Shown piece after piece: positions 20,972 to 33,689 of a stretch of DNA of 64,000 bases. The translations under genes were made by a program, and so were the position numbers. This DNA comes from Eretmocerus hayati (lineage: Eukaryota > Arthropoda > Insecta > Hymenoptera > Aphelinidae). The first letter of the stretch is position 1. Each line of letters opens with the position of its first letter. The notes beneath the pieces were generated by a model. That model ran no database searches. It was given only the letters and a program-made list of their open reading frames with translations, and had not been told where the DNA came from. The DNA lies in assembly GCA_029851415.1 (NCBI GenBank), contig CM056742.1:55158954-55222953 (forward strand). Direction: 5' to 3'.

Positions 20972-22183
20972 ATGTCTAGAGCTGAAAGAGTTATTGCCTT
21001 ACTCAGGCTAGATCACCTCAACGCAGAAGAAAAACAAATAGCAATCAAATGGGTTTCCCGCTACGCAGACGTTTTCCACTTACCAGGTGAAAAACTTGCC
21101 TCCACGAACGTTATCAAACACAGAATTCCCACTACCGATGACACACCTGTACATGCTCGACAGTATAGGCTACCACCTGTATTCAGGGAAGAAATGAATA
21201 GACCAGTGAGAGAACTCCTAGAGAATGATATTATCGTTCCATCCGAATCAAACTACAGCAATCCAGTGTGGGTTGTACCGAAAAAGGAAGACAGTAAAGG
21301 CAACAAACGATATAGGATGGTATTGGACTACAGGGAACTCAATAAAAAGACGATAGTTTTCTCATACCTTATACCAAACATTCTAGAGGAGATCTTAGAT
21401 AACTTATCAGGCGCAAAATACTTTTCTGTATCCGATTTAGCTTCAGGATTCCATCAAATAGAAGTAGACGAAGCGGATCAAGCAAAAACAGCTTTCGCAA
21501 CTCCAGGGGGAAAATTCGCCCTCAAAAAAATGCCTTTTGGCTTGATCTCAGCGCCCTCTACGTTCCAAAAAGCTGTAGATACGATCCTTATTGGCCTACA
21601 ATCAAACATACTGATGGCCTACATCGACGACGTCATCTTATTTTCAAAAACTTTGGAGGAGCACGAAGAAAAATATTTTTTGTTCATGGAAAGGTGTCGA
21701 GAATATAATTTAAAACTACAAGCAGATAAGGTGGAGCTTCTGAAACGGAAAGTGACGTATTTGGGACATTTAATCAGCGAAGCTGGTATCAGACCAGATC
21801 CAAAAAAGGTCGAAGCAGTAAAAAAATTTCCGGTTTCGCGAAACGTGAAAAATATCCGCCAATTTTTAGGTCTCGCAGGTTACTATCGACGATTCATTGG
21901 AGGATTCTCTAAAATAGCTAGACCCTTGGATTACCTCTTAAAAAAGGACATTCCATTCATATGGGGTGAAGAAGAACAGAATGCTTTCGAAATTTTGAGA
22001 GATGAACTCTGCGAAGAACCGGTGTTAGCTTATGCTGATTTTTCTGAACATTTTTGGGTCACGGTCGATGCCTGTCGAATTTCGATTGGAGGTATTTTAT
22101 CACAAGGCAAATTCGGGAAAGATCGACCGATTGCATACACTTCTCGTCATACTGGACTCAGAATCAACCACGCCAAACAATGA
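20972..22183 (+). pseudogene. Gypsy-like reverse transcriptase with truncated RNase H
   Basis: ATG-initiated frame of 403 codons; the real pol polyprotein would start further upstream. Residues about 40-130 hold the N-terminal finger segment including NPVWVVPKK (97-105) and RMVLDYRELN (115-124). Catalytic positions are visible: VSDLASGFHQIEV with Asp at 155 and YIDD at 217-220. MPFGLISAPSTFQ (187-199) and YLGHLISEAGI (263-273) are typical of gypsy pol, as is IRQFLGLAGYYRRFI. RNase H begins at FWVTVDACRISIGGILSQ with its first Asp near 366, then the frame ends at RPIAYTSR... about 35 residues in, so the other catalytic residues are lost. Reverse transcriptase copies element RNA in cytoplasmic particles; this copy is broken only downstream of it. 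Confidence 0.9.
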
Positions 22184-22751
22184 GGTACCCCTAGATCCGG
22201 AAGTCATTGGAATCGAAAACCTTGAAGGAGATTCAGGACAGCCAAGTGCGACAACTGGACAAGGAAACCCCATGACTGAAATGCAAACAAGACACTCCCG
22301 GATCATAGGGAAAATTTTCGTAGAATGCAGAGAAAAATTGTTCATGAGAAAGGACAATTACTTATATTTTGTAGATACCTCAGGAGAACCATGCGATACA
22401 GGAGCCAGGGAGTTACAAGAACGAAATGAACTACCAAGGTTATTAAACCTTAGTATTGGAGAGATAAAAATCGTCCGTCACAATAATAAGTTACACTTGG
22501 TCCTACCAGTCAGAGGAGAAGAGAGACAGAGTATAAAAATTATAGACGATAACCTCACCATTGTATTCAGAGATCTTGAGAGACTCGTTGGACAAGAACA
22601 ATTAAAAACGATCAGCGTAGCGAAACCAAACTTTATAGAAAATATACCTTGGGCAAAAATCATGATCAAGCTCCGGAATTTACTACGCGGTTTAGAAATT
22701 AAAATGATCATTTGTGTGGGCCTAGTAAAATATCCAAAAATTGGAGAGTGA
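22184..22751 (+). pseudogene. Gypsy-like pol linker between RNase H and integrase
   Basis: Open in a different frame from the reverse transcriptase (frame switch near 22,130-22,183, where most of RNase H is deleted) but in the same frame as the integrase. About 190 codons of charged sequence containing FMRKDNYLYFVDTSGEP and IVRHNNKLHLVLPVRGEER; this type of spacer occurs between RNase H and integrase in insect gypsy and 17.6-type elements. It ends at TGA, 22,749-22,751, directly before the integrase zinc finger; both sides of the stop are in one frame, so a single nonsense change separates them. Confidence 0.65.
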
Positions 22752-23788
22752 CACGAAATAATTGAAGCGGCCCATTCATCTGCGAATGGAGGGCATAAGG
22801 GAGTTAATAAAACGTACAAACGATTGAGACATAATTATAATTGGGAAAACATGAAGATCGATGTCCAACAATTTATTCAACGTTGTTTGTCCTGCCAATT
22901 GAAGGAATTGGTTAGAGTAAAAACAAAAAACCCTATGGTTATAATCGATACTCCTACTGTTGCTTTCCAATTAATAGCAAAGGACATTGTTGGTCTTTTC
23001 CCGCGGACTAAAAATGGCCACGACAATATCCTAACCATACAATGTTTATTAACAAAATACTGCCTAGCTATAGCACTCCCAGACGCTACAGCTAAATCGG
23101 TAGCAGATGCTTTAATGAAAAGATTCATTTGTACCTTCGGAGCTCCAGTAGCTATACTTACCGATCAAAGAACAAATTTCCTCAGCAACCTGATGAAAAG
23201 AGTTGCGAAAAAATTCAAAATTCAGCAGTATCGTACCTCGAGTTATCACCCTCAGTCGAACAGATCACTCGAGCGATCGGATCACGTGCTCGGTGAATAC
23301 CTGAAAGCATTTATCGGCAAAGAAGATGAGTGGGATACTTGGTTGGATTTAACAACTTGGAGCTATAATATTTCCTGGCACGAAGGGACAAAGTTCACAC
23401 CTTTCGAACTCGTATTCGGACGATCACCCAGAGTTCCATCTTATGAGCCTTTAGAACCGGAAGATGAACTTCCGACTTATGAAAATTATCTCATCGACTT
23501 GACTACCAAAATACACGAAATACAAGGTCTTGCCAGAGACCGATTAATTGAATCAAAGCTTCGTACCAAGTTTTATATTGATAGGAAAATCTTTCCGAGG
23601 GTATTCAGAATAGGCGACTACAAGTGGTTATTAAGGGGAGGTAAGATACACAAATTTGCCGATGAATACGGAGGACCTTACTTGATCATTAGTATGCTCA
23701 AAAGAGATAATGCAAAAATCCAACTCGTTACAGATAGGAACAAAACTAAAGTAGTACACATGAATACACATAGAATATCTTACATTGC
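22752..23788 (+). pseudogene. Gypsy-like integrase, nearly intact
   Basis: The frame downstream of the TGA at 22,749 encodes an integrase of about 345 residues. An HHCC zinc finger is complete (His 8, His 15, Cys 45, Cys 48 counting from 22,752: H-x6-H-x29-C-x2-C). The catalytic core shows Asp 78 in LIAKDIVG, Asp 138 in ILTDQRTNF and Glu 174 in SYHPQSNRSLERS, exactly the D,D-35-E spacing. The C-terminus has FADEYGGPYLI and KVVHMNTHRISY, a GPY/F module. The last codons before the stop at 23,810 come from satellite sequence, so the natural end of pol and any env are missing. There is no in-frame ATG start because the domain belongs to a polyprotein. Integrase inserts element cDNA into chromosomes. 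Confidence 0.88.
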
Positions 23789-24232
23789 AGAAAGCTTTAC
23801 AATTTTTTGAACTTGAGCTGTGCTAATTTTGGGTGAATTTTGGGCGTATTTTCCCGGATAGAATCACGTTATTCCAACAAAAAATCTCAAGTTTTAGGGG
23901 ACTGATTTCCAATCGTTGAAAGAAAGAGCTTGCAGAAAGCTTCTTGATTTTTTGAACTTGAATTGTGCTCTTTTTGGGTGAGTTTTGGGCGTATTTTCTC
24001 GGATGAGATCACGTTATTTCAATAAAAAATCTCGATTTTCATAGGACTGATTTTCAGAAGTCAAAAAAGTGAGCTTGCAGAAAGCTTCACAATTTTTTTG
24101 AACCTGAATTGTGCTAATTTTGAGTGAGTTCTGGGCGTATTTGCTCGGAAGGAATTACGTTACATCAATAAAAAATCTCGAGTTGTATAGGACTGATCTT
24201 TAAGAGTCGAAAAGTTAGCTCGGAGGAAGTTT

Positions 24233-24847
24233 TGCGTTTGATATTAAAGTGAACAAAGACAGAATATAGTAAAGATTCCCGGCCCCACGATTCGCAAAAA
24301 ATTCCATAGGCTCAGATTCCATACACCTCATTGAAATATTATTTCGTCGTCATACATAGCTCCCTTGTCCCACAACGAGACCATCGATACATTTTTTTCA
24401 CACTCTGAGACGAGCCGAGCTGAGTGGCGCCGAGGAAAAGCAATAAAAGCAAACCCGCTCATACATTCAAACCCATTGATAGAGTCGCTTATTCCTCCAA
24501 AACGCAAGCACGTGCGTCCCACCGCGGTCATACCGCATCAGTCGAGTGACAGCCGATCAACAAGAAAGTCACACTTTCGAGCCGCTCAAGCAATAGCCGA
24601 TCCCCGCAATTAGTGCAATCCGCGAGTGACGTGCAGGCAACGATTGTTCGCGGTTTGCTCCCCACGCGCTATTCCGATTACATCCAACTGCAGACGACAA
24701 ATGTCCTCGGAGGCTGCTCGCTGCTGAATCGTGAGACAGCAGCTCAAAACGGGTGATATTCACGATTTTTAACCTTGAATTATCCAAAATAGTTTAAGTG
24801 CGCTGATCTGGTTGGACTCTTCGTTGGAATTGCTCGAGTGTCAACGC
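24233..24847. repeat. Satellite B core, copy 1
   Basis: Core of about 615 bp starting TGCGTTTGATATTAAAGTG and ending CTCGAGTGTCAACGCA. Left-half type 1 (AGCAATAAAAGCAAACCC). Lacks the 11-bp GTGATAACCCC insert. One indel shifts the 60-codon minus frame common to most cores. Contains TTCGTTGGAATTGCTCG near its right end. Confidence 0.85.
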
Positions 24848-25927
24848 AAATCTTGAGTTTGAAGGTATTTTCAAAAGTCAAAAAAGTAAGCTTGCAGGAA
24901 GCTTCGAAATTTCGTTTCTTTGGATCAGAATTGTGCCGGTTATTGGTGAGTTTCGGGCGTATTTTCTCGGATAAAATTACATTATATCAACATGAGAACT
25001 CAAGTTTTATAGGACTGATTTTCAAAAGTCAAAGATGTGAGCTTGCAGAAAGCTTCACAATTTTCTTTGAACCTGGATTGTGCTAGATTTGAGTGAGTTT
25101 TAGGCGTATTTCCCCAGATATAATCACGTCATATTGATGAGAGATCTCGAGTTTTATAGGACTGATTTTCAAAGGTCAAAAAAGTGAGCTCGCAGAAAGC
25201 TTTACAATCTTTTGAACTTGAATCGTGCTGATTCTGAGTGAGTTTTGGGCGTATTCTCCCGGAAAAAATCAGGTTATTTCAATGAGAAATCTCAAGTTTC
25301 ATAGGACTCATTTTCAAGAGTCAATAGAGTGAGCTTGCAGGAAGCTCCACAATTTTTTGAACTTGGATTGTGCTAATTTCGAGTGAGTTTTGGGCGTATT
25401 TTCTCGGATAGAATCACGTCATTTCAATGAAAAATCTCGAGTTTTATGGGACTGATTTCCAAAGGTTGGAAAGGTGAGCTTGCAGAAAGCTTTACATTCT
25501 TCTTTGAACCTGAGTTGTGCTAATTTTGAGTGAGTTTTGGGCGTATTTTCTCGAATGAAATTACGTTACTCCAATAAAAATCCCGAGTTGTATAGGACTG
25601 ATCTTTAAAAGTCAAAAAAGTGAGCTAGCAGAAAGATTCACAATTTTTCTGAACCTGAATTGTGCTAATTCTGAGCGAGTCTTGGGCGTATTCTCTTGCA
25701 TGGAATCACGTTACTTCAATAAAAATCTCGAGTTGTATAGGACTGATTTTCAAAAGTCAAAAGACTGAGCTTGCTGAAAGCTTCACAATTCTTTTGAACC
25801 TGAATCGTGCTATTTTTGAGTGATTTTCGGGCGTATTTTCTCGAATGAAATTACGTTACTTCAATAAAAATCTCGAGTTGTATAGGACTGATCTTTGAAA
25901 GTCAAAAAGTGAGCTCGCAGGAAGTTT

Positions 25928-26544
25928 TGCGATTGATATTAAAGTGAACAAAGACAGAATATAGTAAAGATTTCCGGGTTAACGATTCGCAAAAAATTCC
26001 ATAGGTTCAGATTTCATACACCTCATCTAAATATTATTTCGTCGTCATACGTAGCTCCCTTGTCCCACAACGAGATCATCGATACACTTTTTTCCAGACT
26101 TTGAGACGAGCCGAGCTGAGTGGCGCCGAGGAAAAGAAATAGAAGCCAACCCGCGCACACTTTCAATTCCATTGATAGAGTCGCTCATTCCTCCGAACCG
26201 CGAGCACGTGCGTCCCACCGCGGTCATACCGCATCAGTCGAGCGACAGCCGATCAACAAGAGAGTCACACTTTCGAGCCGCTCAAGCAATAGCCGATCCC
26301 CACAAATAGTGCAATTCGCGAGTGAAGTGCAGGCAACGATTGTTCGCGGTTTGCTCCCCACGCGCTATTCCGATTCCATCCAACTGCAGACGACAAATAT
26401 CATCGAAGGCTGCTCGCTGCTGAATCCAGAGACAGCAGCTCAAAACGGGTGATATTCACGATTTTTAACCTTGAATTATCCCAAATAGTTTAAGTGCGCT
26501 AATCTGGTGGGACTCTCCGTTGGAATTGCTCGAGTGTCAACGCA
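25928..26544. repeat. Satellite B core, copy 2
   Basis: Left-half type 2-like (AAGAAATAGAAGCCAACCC), without the 11-bp insert. It has the longest plus-strand frame of any core (110 codons from a GTG at 26,120), which is broken or shorter in most other copies. Right end has CTCCGTTGGAATTGC. Confidence 0.85.
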
Positions 26545-28201
26545 AATCTTGAGTTTGAAGGTATTTTCGAAAGTCAAAAAAGTGAGCTTGCAGGAAGCTT
26601 CGAAATTTCGTTTTTTTGGATCTGAATCGTGCCGGTTATTGGTGAGTTTTGGGCGTATTCTCTCGGATATAATTACGTTCTATCAACAAGACACCTCAAG
26701 TTTTATAGGACTGATTTTCAAAAGTCAAGTAAGTGAGCTTGCAGAAAGCTTCACAATTTTTTTTTGAAACTGGATTGTGCTGGATTTGAGTGAGTTCTAG
26801 GCGTATTCCCCCGGATTTAATCACGTTATATTTAGGAGGAATCTCAAGTTTTATAGGACTAATTTCCAAAGGTCAAGATTGTGAGCTCGCAGATAGCTTT
26901 ACATTCTTTTAAACTTGAATCGTGCTAATCCTGAGTGAGTTCTGGGCGTATTTTCCCGGAAAAAATCAGGTTATTTCAATGAGAAATCTCAAGTTCCATA
27001 GGACTCATTTCCAAAAGTCAAAGAAGTGATCTTGCAGAAAGCTTCACAATTTTTTTTGAACCTAGATTGTGCTAAATTTGAGTGACTTCTAAGCGTATTC
27101 CCCCGGATATAATCACGTTATATTAATAAGGAATCTCAAGTTCCATAGGACTGATTTCCAAAGGTCGCAAAAGTGAGCTCGCAGAAAGCTTCACAATTCT
27201 TCGAACTTGAATTGTGCTAATTTTGAGTGAGTTTTGGGCGTATTTTCCCGGAAAAAATCCGGTTATTTAATGAGAAATCTCAAGTTTCATAGGACCCATC
27301 TTCAAAAGTCAATAAACTGAGCTTGCAGGGATCTTCACAATTTCCTGAATTTGGATTGTGCTGATTTTGAGTGAGTTTTGGGCGTATACTCGGATCAAAT
27401 CACGTTATTTGAATAAAAAATCTCGAGTTTCATAGGACTGATTTCGAAAAGTCAAGAAAGTGTGCTTGCAGAAAGCTTCACAATTTTTTGAACTTGAATT
27501 GTGCTCAATTTCAGTGAGTTTCGGGCGTATTTACCGAATAAAATCACGTTATTTCGATAAAAAATCTCGAGTTGTATAGGACTGATTTCCAAAAGTCAAA
27601 AACAAGAACTTGCAGAAAGCTTCACAATTTTTTGAACTCGGATTGTGCCAATCTTGAGTGAGTTTTGGGCGTATTTTCCCGAAAAAAATCAGGTTATTTC
27701 AATGAGAAATCTCAAGTTTCATAGGACTCATTTTCAAGAGTCGATAGAGTGAGCTTGCAGGAAGCTTCACAATTTTTTGAACTCGAATTGTGCTAATCTT
27801 GAGTGAGTTTTGAGCGTATTTTCCCGGATGAGATCACGTTATTTGAATAAAAAATCTCAAGTTTCATAGGACTGATTTTCAAAAGTCAAAAAAGTGAGCT
27901 TGTGGGAAGCTTGACAATTTTTTTGAACCTGGATTGTGTTAATTTTGAGTGAGCTTTGGGGGTATTTCCTCGGATAGAATCAGGTCATTCAATAAAAGAT
28001 CTCGAGTTTCATAGGACAGGTTTCCAAAAGTCAAAAAAGTGAGCTTGCAGAGAGCTTCACAATCCTTTGAACTTGAATTGTGCTCATTTTCAGTGAGTTT
28101 TGGGCGTATCTCGCCGAATAAAATTACGTTACTTCAATAAAAAATCTCGAGTTTTATAGGACTGATCTTTAAGAGTCAAAAAGACAGCTCGGAGGAAGTT
28201 T

Positions 28202-28817
28202 TGCGTTTGATATTAAAGTGAACAAAGACAGAATATAGTAACGATTTCCGGCCCCACGATTCGAAAAGAATTCCATAGGCTCAGATTTCATACACGTCAT
28301 TGAAATATCATTTCGTCGTCATACATAGCTCCCTTGTCCCACAACGGGACCATCGATACATTTTTTTTCACACTCTGAGACGAGCCGAGCTGAGTGGCGC
28401 CGAGGAAAAGCAATAAAAGCAAACCCGCCAATACATTCAAACCCATTGATAGAGTCGCTCATTCCTCCAAAACGCGAGCACGTGCGTCCCACCGCGGTCA
28501 TACCGCATCAGTCGAGTGATAGCCGATCAACAAGAAAGTCACACTTTCGAGCCGCTCAAGCAATAGCCGATCCCCGCAATTAGTGCAATTCGCGAGTGAC
28601 GTGCAGGCAACTATTGTTCGCGGTTTGCTCCCCACACGCTATTCCGATTACACCCAACTGAAGACGACGAATATCATCGAAGGCTGCTCGCTGCTGAATC
28701 CAGAGACAGCAGCTCAAAACGGGTGATATTCACGATTTTTAACCTTGAATTATCCCACATGGTTTAAGTGCGCTGATCTGGTTGGACTCTTCGTTGGAAT
28801 TGCTCGAGTGTCAACGC
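28202..28817. repeat. Satellite B core, copy 3
   Basis: Left-half type 1, no 11-bp insert, right end TTCGTTGGAATTGCTCG. Close to copy 1. Separated from copy 2 by the equivalent of nine extra monomers relative to the 978-bp unit. Confidence 0.85.
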
Positions 28818-30754
28818 ATATCTTGAATTTGGAGGTATTTTCAAAAGTCAAAAAAGTGAGCTTGCTGGAAGCTTCGAAATTTTGTTCTTTTGGAACTGAA
28901 TCGTGCCGGTTATTGGTGAGTTTTGGGCGTATCTTCTCGGATGAAACGACGTTATTTCAATAAAAAATCTCGAGTTTCATGGGACTGATTTTGAAAGGTT
29001 AAAAAGGTGAGCTTGCAGAAAGCTTCACAATCTTTTGAACTTGAATCGTGCTAATTCTGACTGAGTTTTGGGCGTACTACCCCGGGCAAAATCAGGTTAT
29101 TTCAATGAGAAATCTCAAGTTTCATAGGACTCATTTTCAAAAGTCAATAAAACGAGCTTGCAGGGAGCTCCACAATTTTTTGAACTTGGATTGTGCTAAT
29201 TTTGAGTGAGTTTTGGGCGTATTTCCTCGGATGAAATCACGTTATGTCAATAAAAAATCTCGAATTTCATAGGACTGATTTTCAGAAGTCAAAAGAGAGC
29301 TTGCAGGAAGCTTCACATTCTTTTCCGAACCTGAGTTGTGCTCATTTTGAGTGAGTTTTGGGCGTATTTTCTCGGATAAAATTACGTCATTCCAATGAAA
29401 AATCTCGAGTTTTATAGGACTGGTTTTTAAAAGTCAAAGAAGTGAGCTTGCAGAAAGCTTAACAATTTTTTTTGAACCTAAATTGTGCTAAATTTGAGTG
29501 AGTTTTAGCCGTATTTCTCCGGTTATAATCACGTTATATTGATAAGAAATCTCAAGTTTTATAGGACTGATTTTCAAAGGTCAAAAAAGTGAGCTCGCAG
29601 AAAGCTTCACAATTTTTCGAACTTGAATTGTGCTAATTTTGAGTGAGTTTTGGGCCTATTTTCCCGGAAAAAAATCAGGTTATTCCAATGTGAAATCCCA
29701 AGTTTCATAGGACTCATTTTCTGAAGTCAATGATATGAGCTTGCAGGTAGCTTAACAATTTTTTGAACTTGGATTGTGCTAATTTTGAGTGAGTTTTGGG
29801 CGTATTTCCTCGGATGAAATCACGTTATGTCAATGAGAAATCTCGAATTTCATAGGACTGATTCTCAGAAGTCAAAAGAGAGCTTGCAGGAAGCTTCACA
29901 TTCTTTTCTGAACCTGAGTTGTGCTCATTTTGAGTGAGTTTTGGGCGTATTTCCTCGAAAGAAATTACGTTACTTCAATAAAAATCTCGAGTTGTATAGG
30001 ACTGATCTTTGAAAGTCAAAAAAGTGAGCTTGCAGGAAGATTCACAATTTTTCTGAACCTGAATTGTGCTAATTTTGAGCGAGTCTTAGGCGTATTTTCC
30101 CGGGAAAAATCAGGTTATTCCAATGAGAAATCTCAAGTTTCATAGGACTCATTTTCAGAAGTCAATAGAGTGAGCTTGCAGGAAGCTTCACAATTTTTTG
30201 AACTTGGATTGTGCTGATTTTGAGTGGGTTTTGGGCGTATTTTCTCGGATAAAATCACGTTATTCCAATAAAAATGGGACTTATTTCTAAAGGTTGAAAA
30301 AGTGAGCTTGCAGAGAGCTTCACAAAGTTTTGAACTTGAAATTTGCTCATTCTGTGTGAATTTTGGGCGTATTTTCCCAGATAAATCACGTTATTTCAAT
30401 AAAAAATCTCAAGTTCCATAGGACTGATTTCCGAAAGTCAATGAAGTGAGCTTGCAGGAAGCTTCACAATTTTTCTGAACCTGAATTGTGCTAATTTTGA
30501 GCGTTTCTCGGGCGTATTCTCTTGGATGGGATCACGTTACTCCAATGGAAATCTCGAGTTGTATAGGACTGATTCTCAAAAGTCAAAAGAGTGAACTTGC
30601 AGAAAGCTTCACAATTCTTTTGAACCTGAATTGTGCTAATCTTGAGTGAGTTTTGGGCGTATTTTCTGGGATAAAATCACGTTATTTCAATAAAAAATCT
30701 AGAGTTGTATAGGACTGATCTTGAGAAGTCAAAAAAGGAGCTCGCAGGGAGTTC

Positions 30755-31381
30755 TGCGTTTGATATTAAAGTGAACATAGACAGGATATAGTAAAGATTT
30801 CCGGCCTCACGATTCGCACAAGATTCCATTGGCTCAGATTTCATACACCTCATTGAAATATCATTTCGTCGTCATACATAGCTCCCTCGTCCCACAACGA
30901 GACCATCGATACATTTTTTTTCACACTCTGAGACGAGCCGAGCTGAGTGGCGCCGAGGAAAAGCAATAAAAGCAAACCCGCCAATACATTCAAACCCATT
31001 GATAGAGTCGCTTTTTCCTCCAAAACACGAGCACGTGCGTCCCACCGCGGTCATACCGCATCAGTCGAGCGATAGCCGATCAACAAGAATGTCACACTTT
31101 CGAGCCGCTCAAGCAATAGCCGATCCCCGCAAATAGTGCAATCCGCGAGGGACGTGCAGGCAACGATTGTTCGCGGGTGATAACCCCGGTTTGCTCCCCA
31201 CGCGCTATTCCGATATCATGCAACTGCAGACGACAAATATCGAGGGCTGCTCGCCGCTGAATCCAGAGACAGCAGCTCGAAACGGGTGATATTCACGATT
31301 CTTAACCTTGAATTATCCCAAATAGTTCAAGTGCGCTGATCTGGTTGGACTCTCCGTTGGAACTGCTCGAGTGTCAACGCA
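30755..31381. repeat. Satellite B core, copy 4 (start of 978-bp block)
   Basis: Left-half type 1, with the 11-bp GTGATAACCCC insert and a short deletion leaving AAATATCGAGGGCTGC. These features are shared with copies 5 and 6 only. Confidence 0.88.
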
Positions 31382-31733
31382 AATCTTGAGTTCGACAGCA
31401 TTTTTAAAAGTCAAAAAAGTCAGCTTGCAGGAAGCTTTGAAATTTTGTTTTTTGGATCTCAATCGTGCCGGTTATTGGTGAAACTTGAGCGTATTTCCTC
31501 GGATAAAATGACGTTATTCCAATAAGAAATCTGAAGTTTTATAGGACTGATTATCAGAAGTCAAAGAAGTGAGCTTGCAGAAAGCTTCATAATTTTCTTT
31601 GAATCTGAATTGTGCCAATTCTTTAGTGAGTTACGGGCGTATTTTCTCGAATGAAATTGGGTTACTTCAATAAAGGTCTCGAGTTGTATAGGACTGATCT
31701 TGAGAAGTCAAAAAAGGAGCTCGCAGGGAGTTC

Positions 31734-32359
31734 TGCGTTTGATATTAAAGTGAACAAAGACAGGATATAGTAAAGATTTCCGGGTCACGATTCGCACAAG
31801 ATTCCATTGGCTCAGATTTCATACACCTCATTGAAATATCATTTCGTCGTCATACATAGCTCCCTTGTCCCACAACGGGACCATCGATACATTTATTTTC
31901 ACACTCTGAGACGAGCCGAGCTGAGTGGCGCCGAGGAAAAGCAATAAAAGCAAACCCGCCAATACATCCAAACCCATTGATAGAGTCGCTCATTCCTCCA
32001 AAACGCGAGCACGTGCGTCCCACCGCGGTCATACCGCATCAGTCGAGCGATAGCAGATCAACAAGAATGTCACACTTTCGAGCCGCTCAAGCAATAGCCG
32101 ATCCCCGCAAATAGTGCAATCCGCGAGGGACGTGCAGGCAACGATTGTTCGCGGGTGATAACCCCGGTTTGCTCCCCACGCGCTATTCCGATATCATGCA
32201 ACTGCAGACGACAAATATCGAGGGCTGCTCGCCGCTGAATCCAGAGACAGCAGCTCGAAACGGGTGATATTCACGATTCTTAACCTTGAATTATCCCAAA
32301 TAGTTCAAGTGCGCTGATCTGGTTGGCCTCCCCGTTGGAACTGCTCGAGTGTCAACGCA
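31734..32359. repeat. Satellite B core, copy 5
   Basis: Near-identical to copies 4 and 6. Differs in a few substitutions such as AGCAGATCAACAAG in place of AGCCGATCAACAAG and CCTCCCCGTTGG near the right end. Confidence 0.9.
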
Positions 32360-32711
32360 AATCTTGAGTTCGACAGCATTTTTAAAAGTCAAAAAAGTCA
32401 GCTTGCAGGAAGCTTTGAAATTTTGTTTTTTGGATCTGAACCGTGCCGGTTATTGGTGAAACTTGAGCGTATTTCCTCGGATAAAATGACGTTATTCCAA
32501 TAAGAAATCTGAAGTTTTATAGGACTGATTATCAGAAGTCAAAGAAGTGAGCTTGCAGAGAGCTTCATCATTTTCTTTGAATCTGAATCGTGCCAATTTT
32601 TTAGTGAGTTACGGGCGTATTTTCTCGAATAAAATTGGGTTACTTCAATAAAGGTCTCGAGTTGTATAGGACTGATCTTGAGAAGTCAAAAAAGGAGCTC
32701 GCAGGGAGTTC

Positions 32712-33337
32712 TGCGTTTGATATTAAAGTGAACAAAGACAGGATATAGTAAAGATTTCCGGGTCACGATTCGCACAAGATTCCATTGGCTCAGATTCCAT
32801 ACACCTCATTGAAATATCATTTCGTCGTCATACATAGCTCCCTTGTCCCACAACGGGACCATCGATACATTTATTTTCACACTCTGAGACGAGCCGAGCT
32901 GAGTGGCGCCGAGGAAAAGCAATAAAAGCAAACCCGCCAATACATTCAAACCCATTGATAGAGTCGCTCATTCCTCCAAAACGCGAGCACGTGCGTCCCA
33001 CCGCGGTCATACCGCATCAGTCGAGCGATAGCAGATCAACAAGAATGTCACACTTTCGAGCCGCTCAAGCAATAGCCGATCCCCGCAAATAGTGCAATCC
33101 GCGAGGGACGTGCAGGCAACGATTGTTCGCGGGTGATAACCCCGGTTTGCTCCCCACGCGCTATTCCGATATCATGCAACTGCAGACGACAAATATCGAG
33201 GGCTGCTCGCCGCTGAATCCAGAGACAGCAGCTCGAAACGGGTGATATTCACGATTCTTAACCTTGAATTATCCCAAATAGTTCAAGTGCGCTGATCTGG
33301 TTGGACTCTCCGTTGGAACTGCTCGAGTGTCAACGCA
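32712..33337. repeat. Satellite B core, copy 6
   Basis: Near-identical to copy 5, exactly 978 bp downstream, including AGCAGATCAACAAG and the 11-bp insert. Confidence 0.9.
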
Positions 33338-33689
33338 AATCTTGAGTTCGACAGCATTTTTAAAAGTCAAAAAAGTCAGCTTGCAGGAAGCTTTGAAATT
33401 TTGTTTTTTGGATCTGAACCGTGCCGGTTATTGGTGAAACTTGAGCGTCTTTCCTCGGATAAAATGACGTTATTCCAATAAGAAATCTGAAGTTTTATAG
33501 GACTGATTATCAGAAGTCGAAGAAGTGAGCTTGCAGAAAGCTTCATCATTTTCTTTGAATCTGAATTGTGCCAATTTTTTAGTGAGTTACGGGCGTATTT
33601 TCTCGAATGAAATTGGGTTACTTCAATAAAGGTCTCGAGTTGTATAGGACTGATCTTGAGAAGTCAAAAAAGGAGCTCGCAGGGAGTTC

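Larger units (their letters stand above)
20304..23790 (+). mobile_element. Ty3/gypsy-like (17.6/297-type) retrotransposon remnant, no LTRs
   Basis: An internal fragment of an LTR retrotransposon: an upstream open frame, reverse transcriptase, a vestige of RNase H, a linker region, and an integrase with zinc finger, catalytic core and GPY-type C-terminus. The pol sequence resembles the insect 17.6/297/gypsy group by general motif pattern. No gag, protease, env or LTR is recognised. On the left it is cut by the minus-strand R1 copy near 20,303; on the right it passes straight into the 145-bp satellite at about 23,790, just after the integrase GPY region. Base composition (A-rich sense strand) differs from the flanks. 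Damage includes a large RNase H deletion and one stop codon. Confidence 0.85.
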
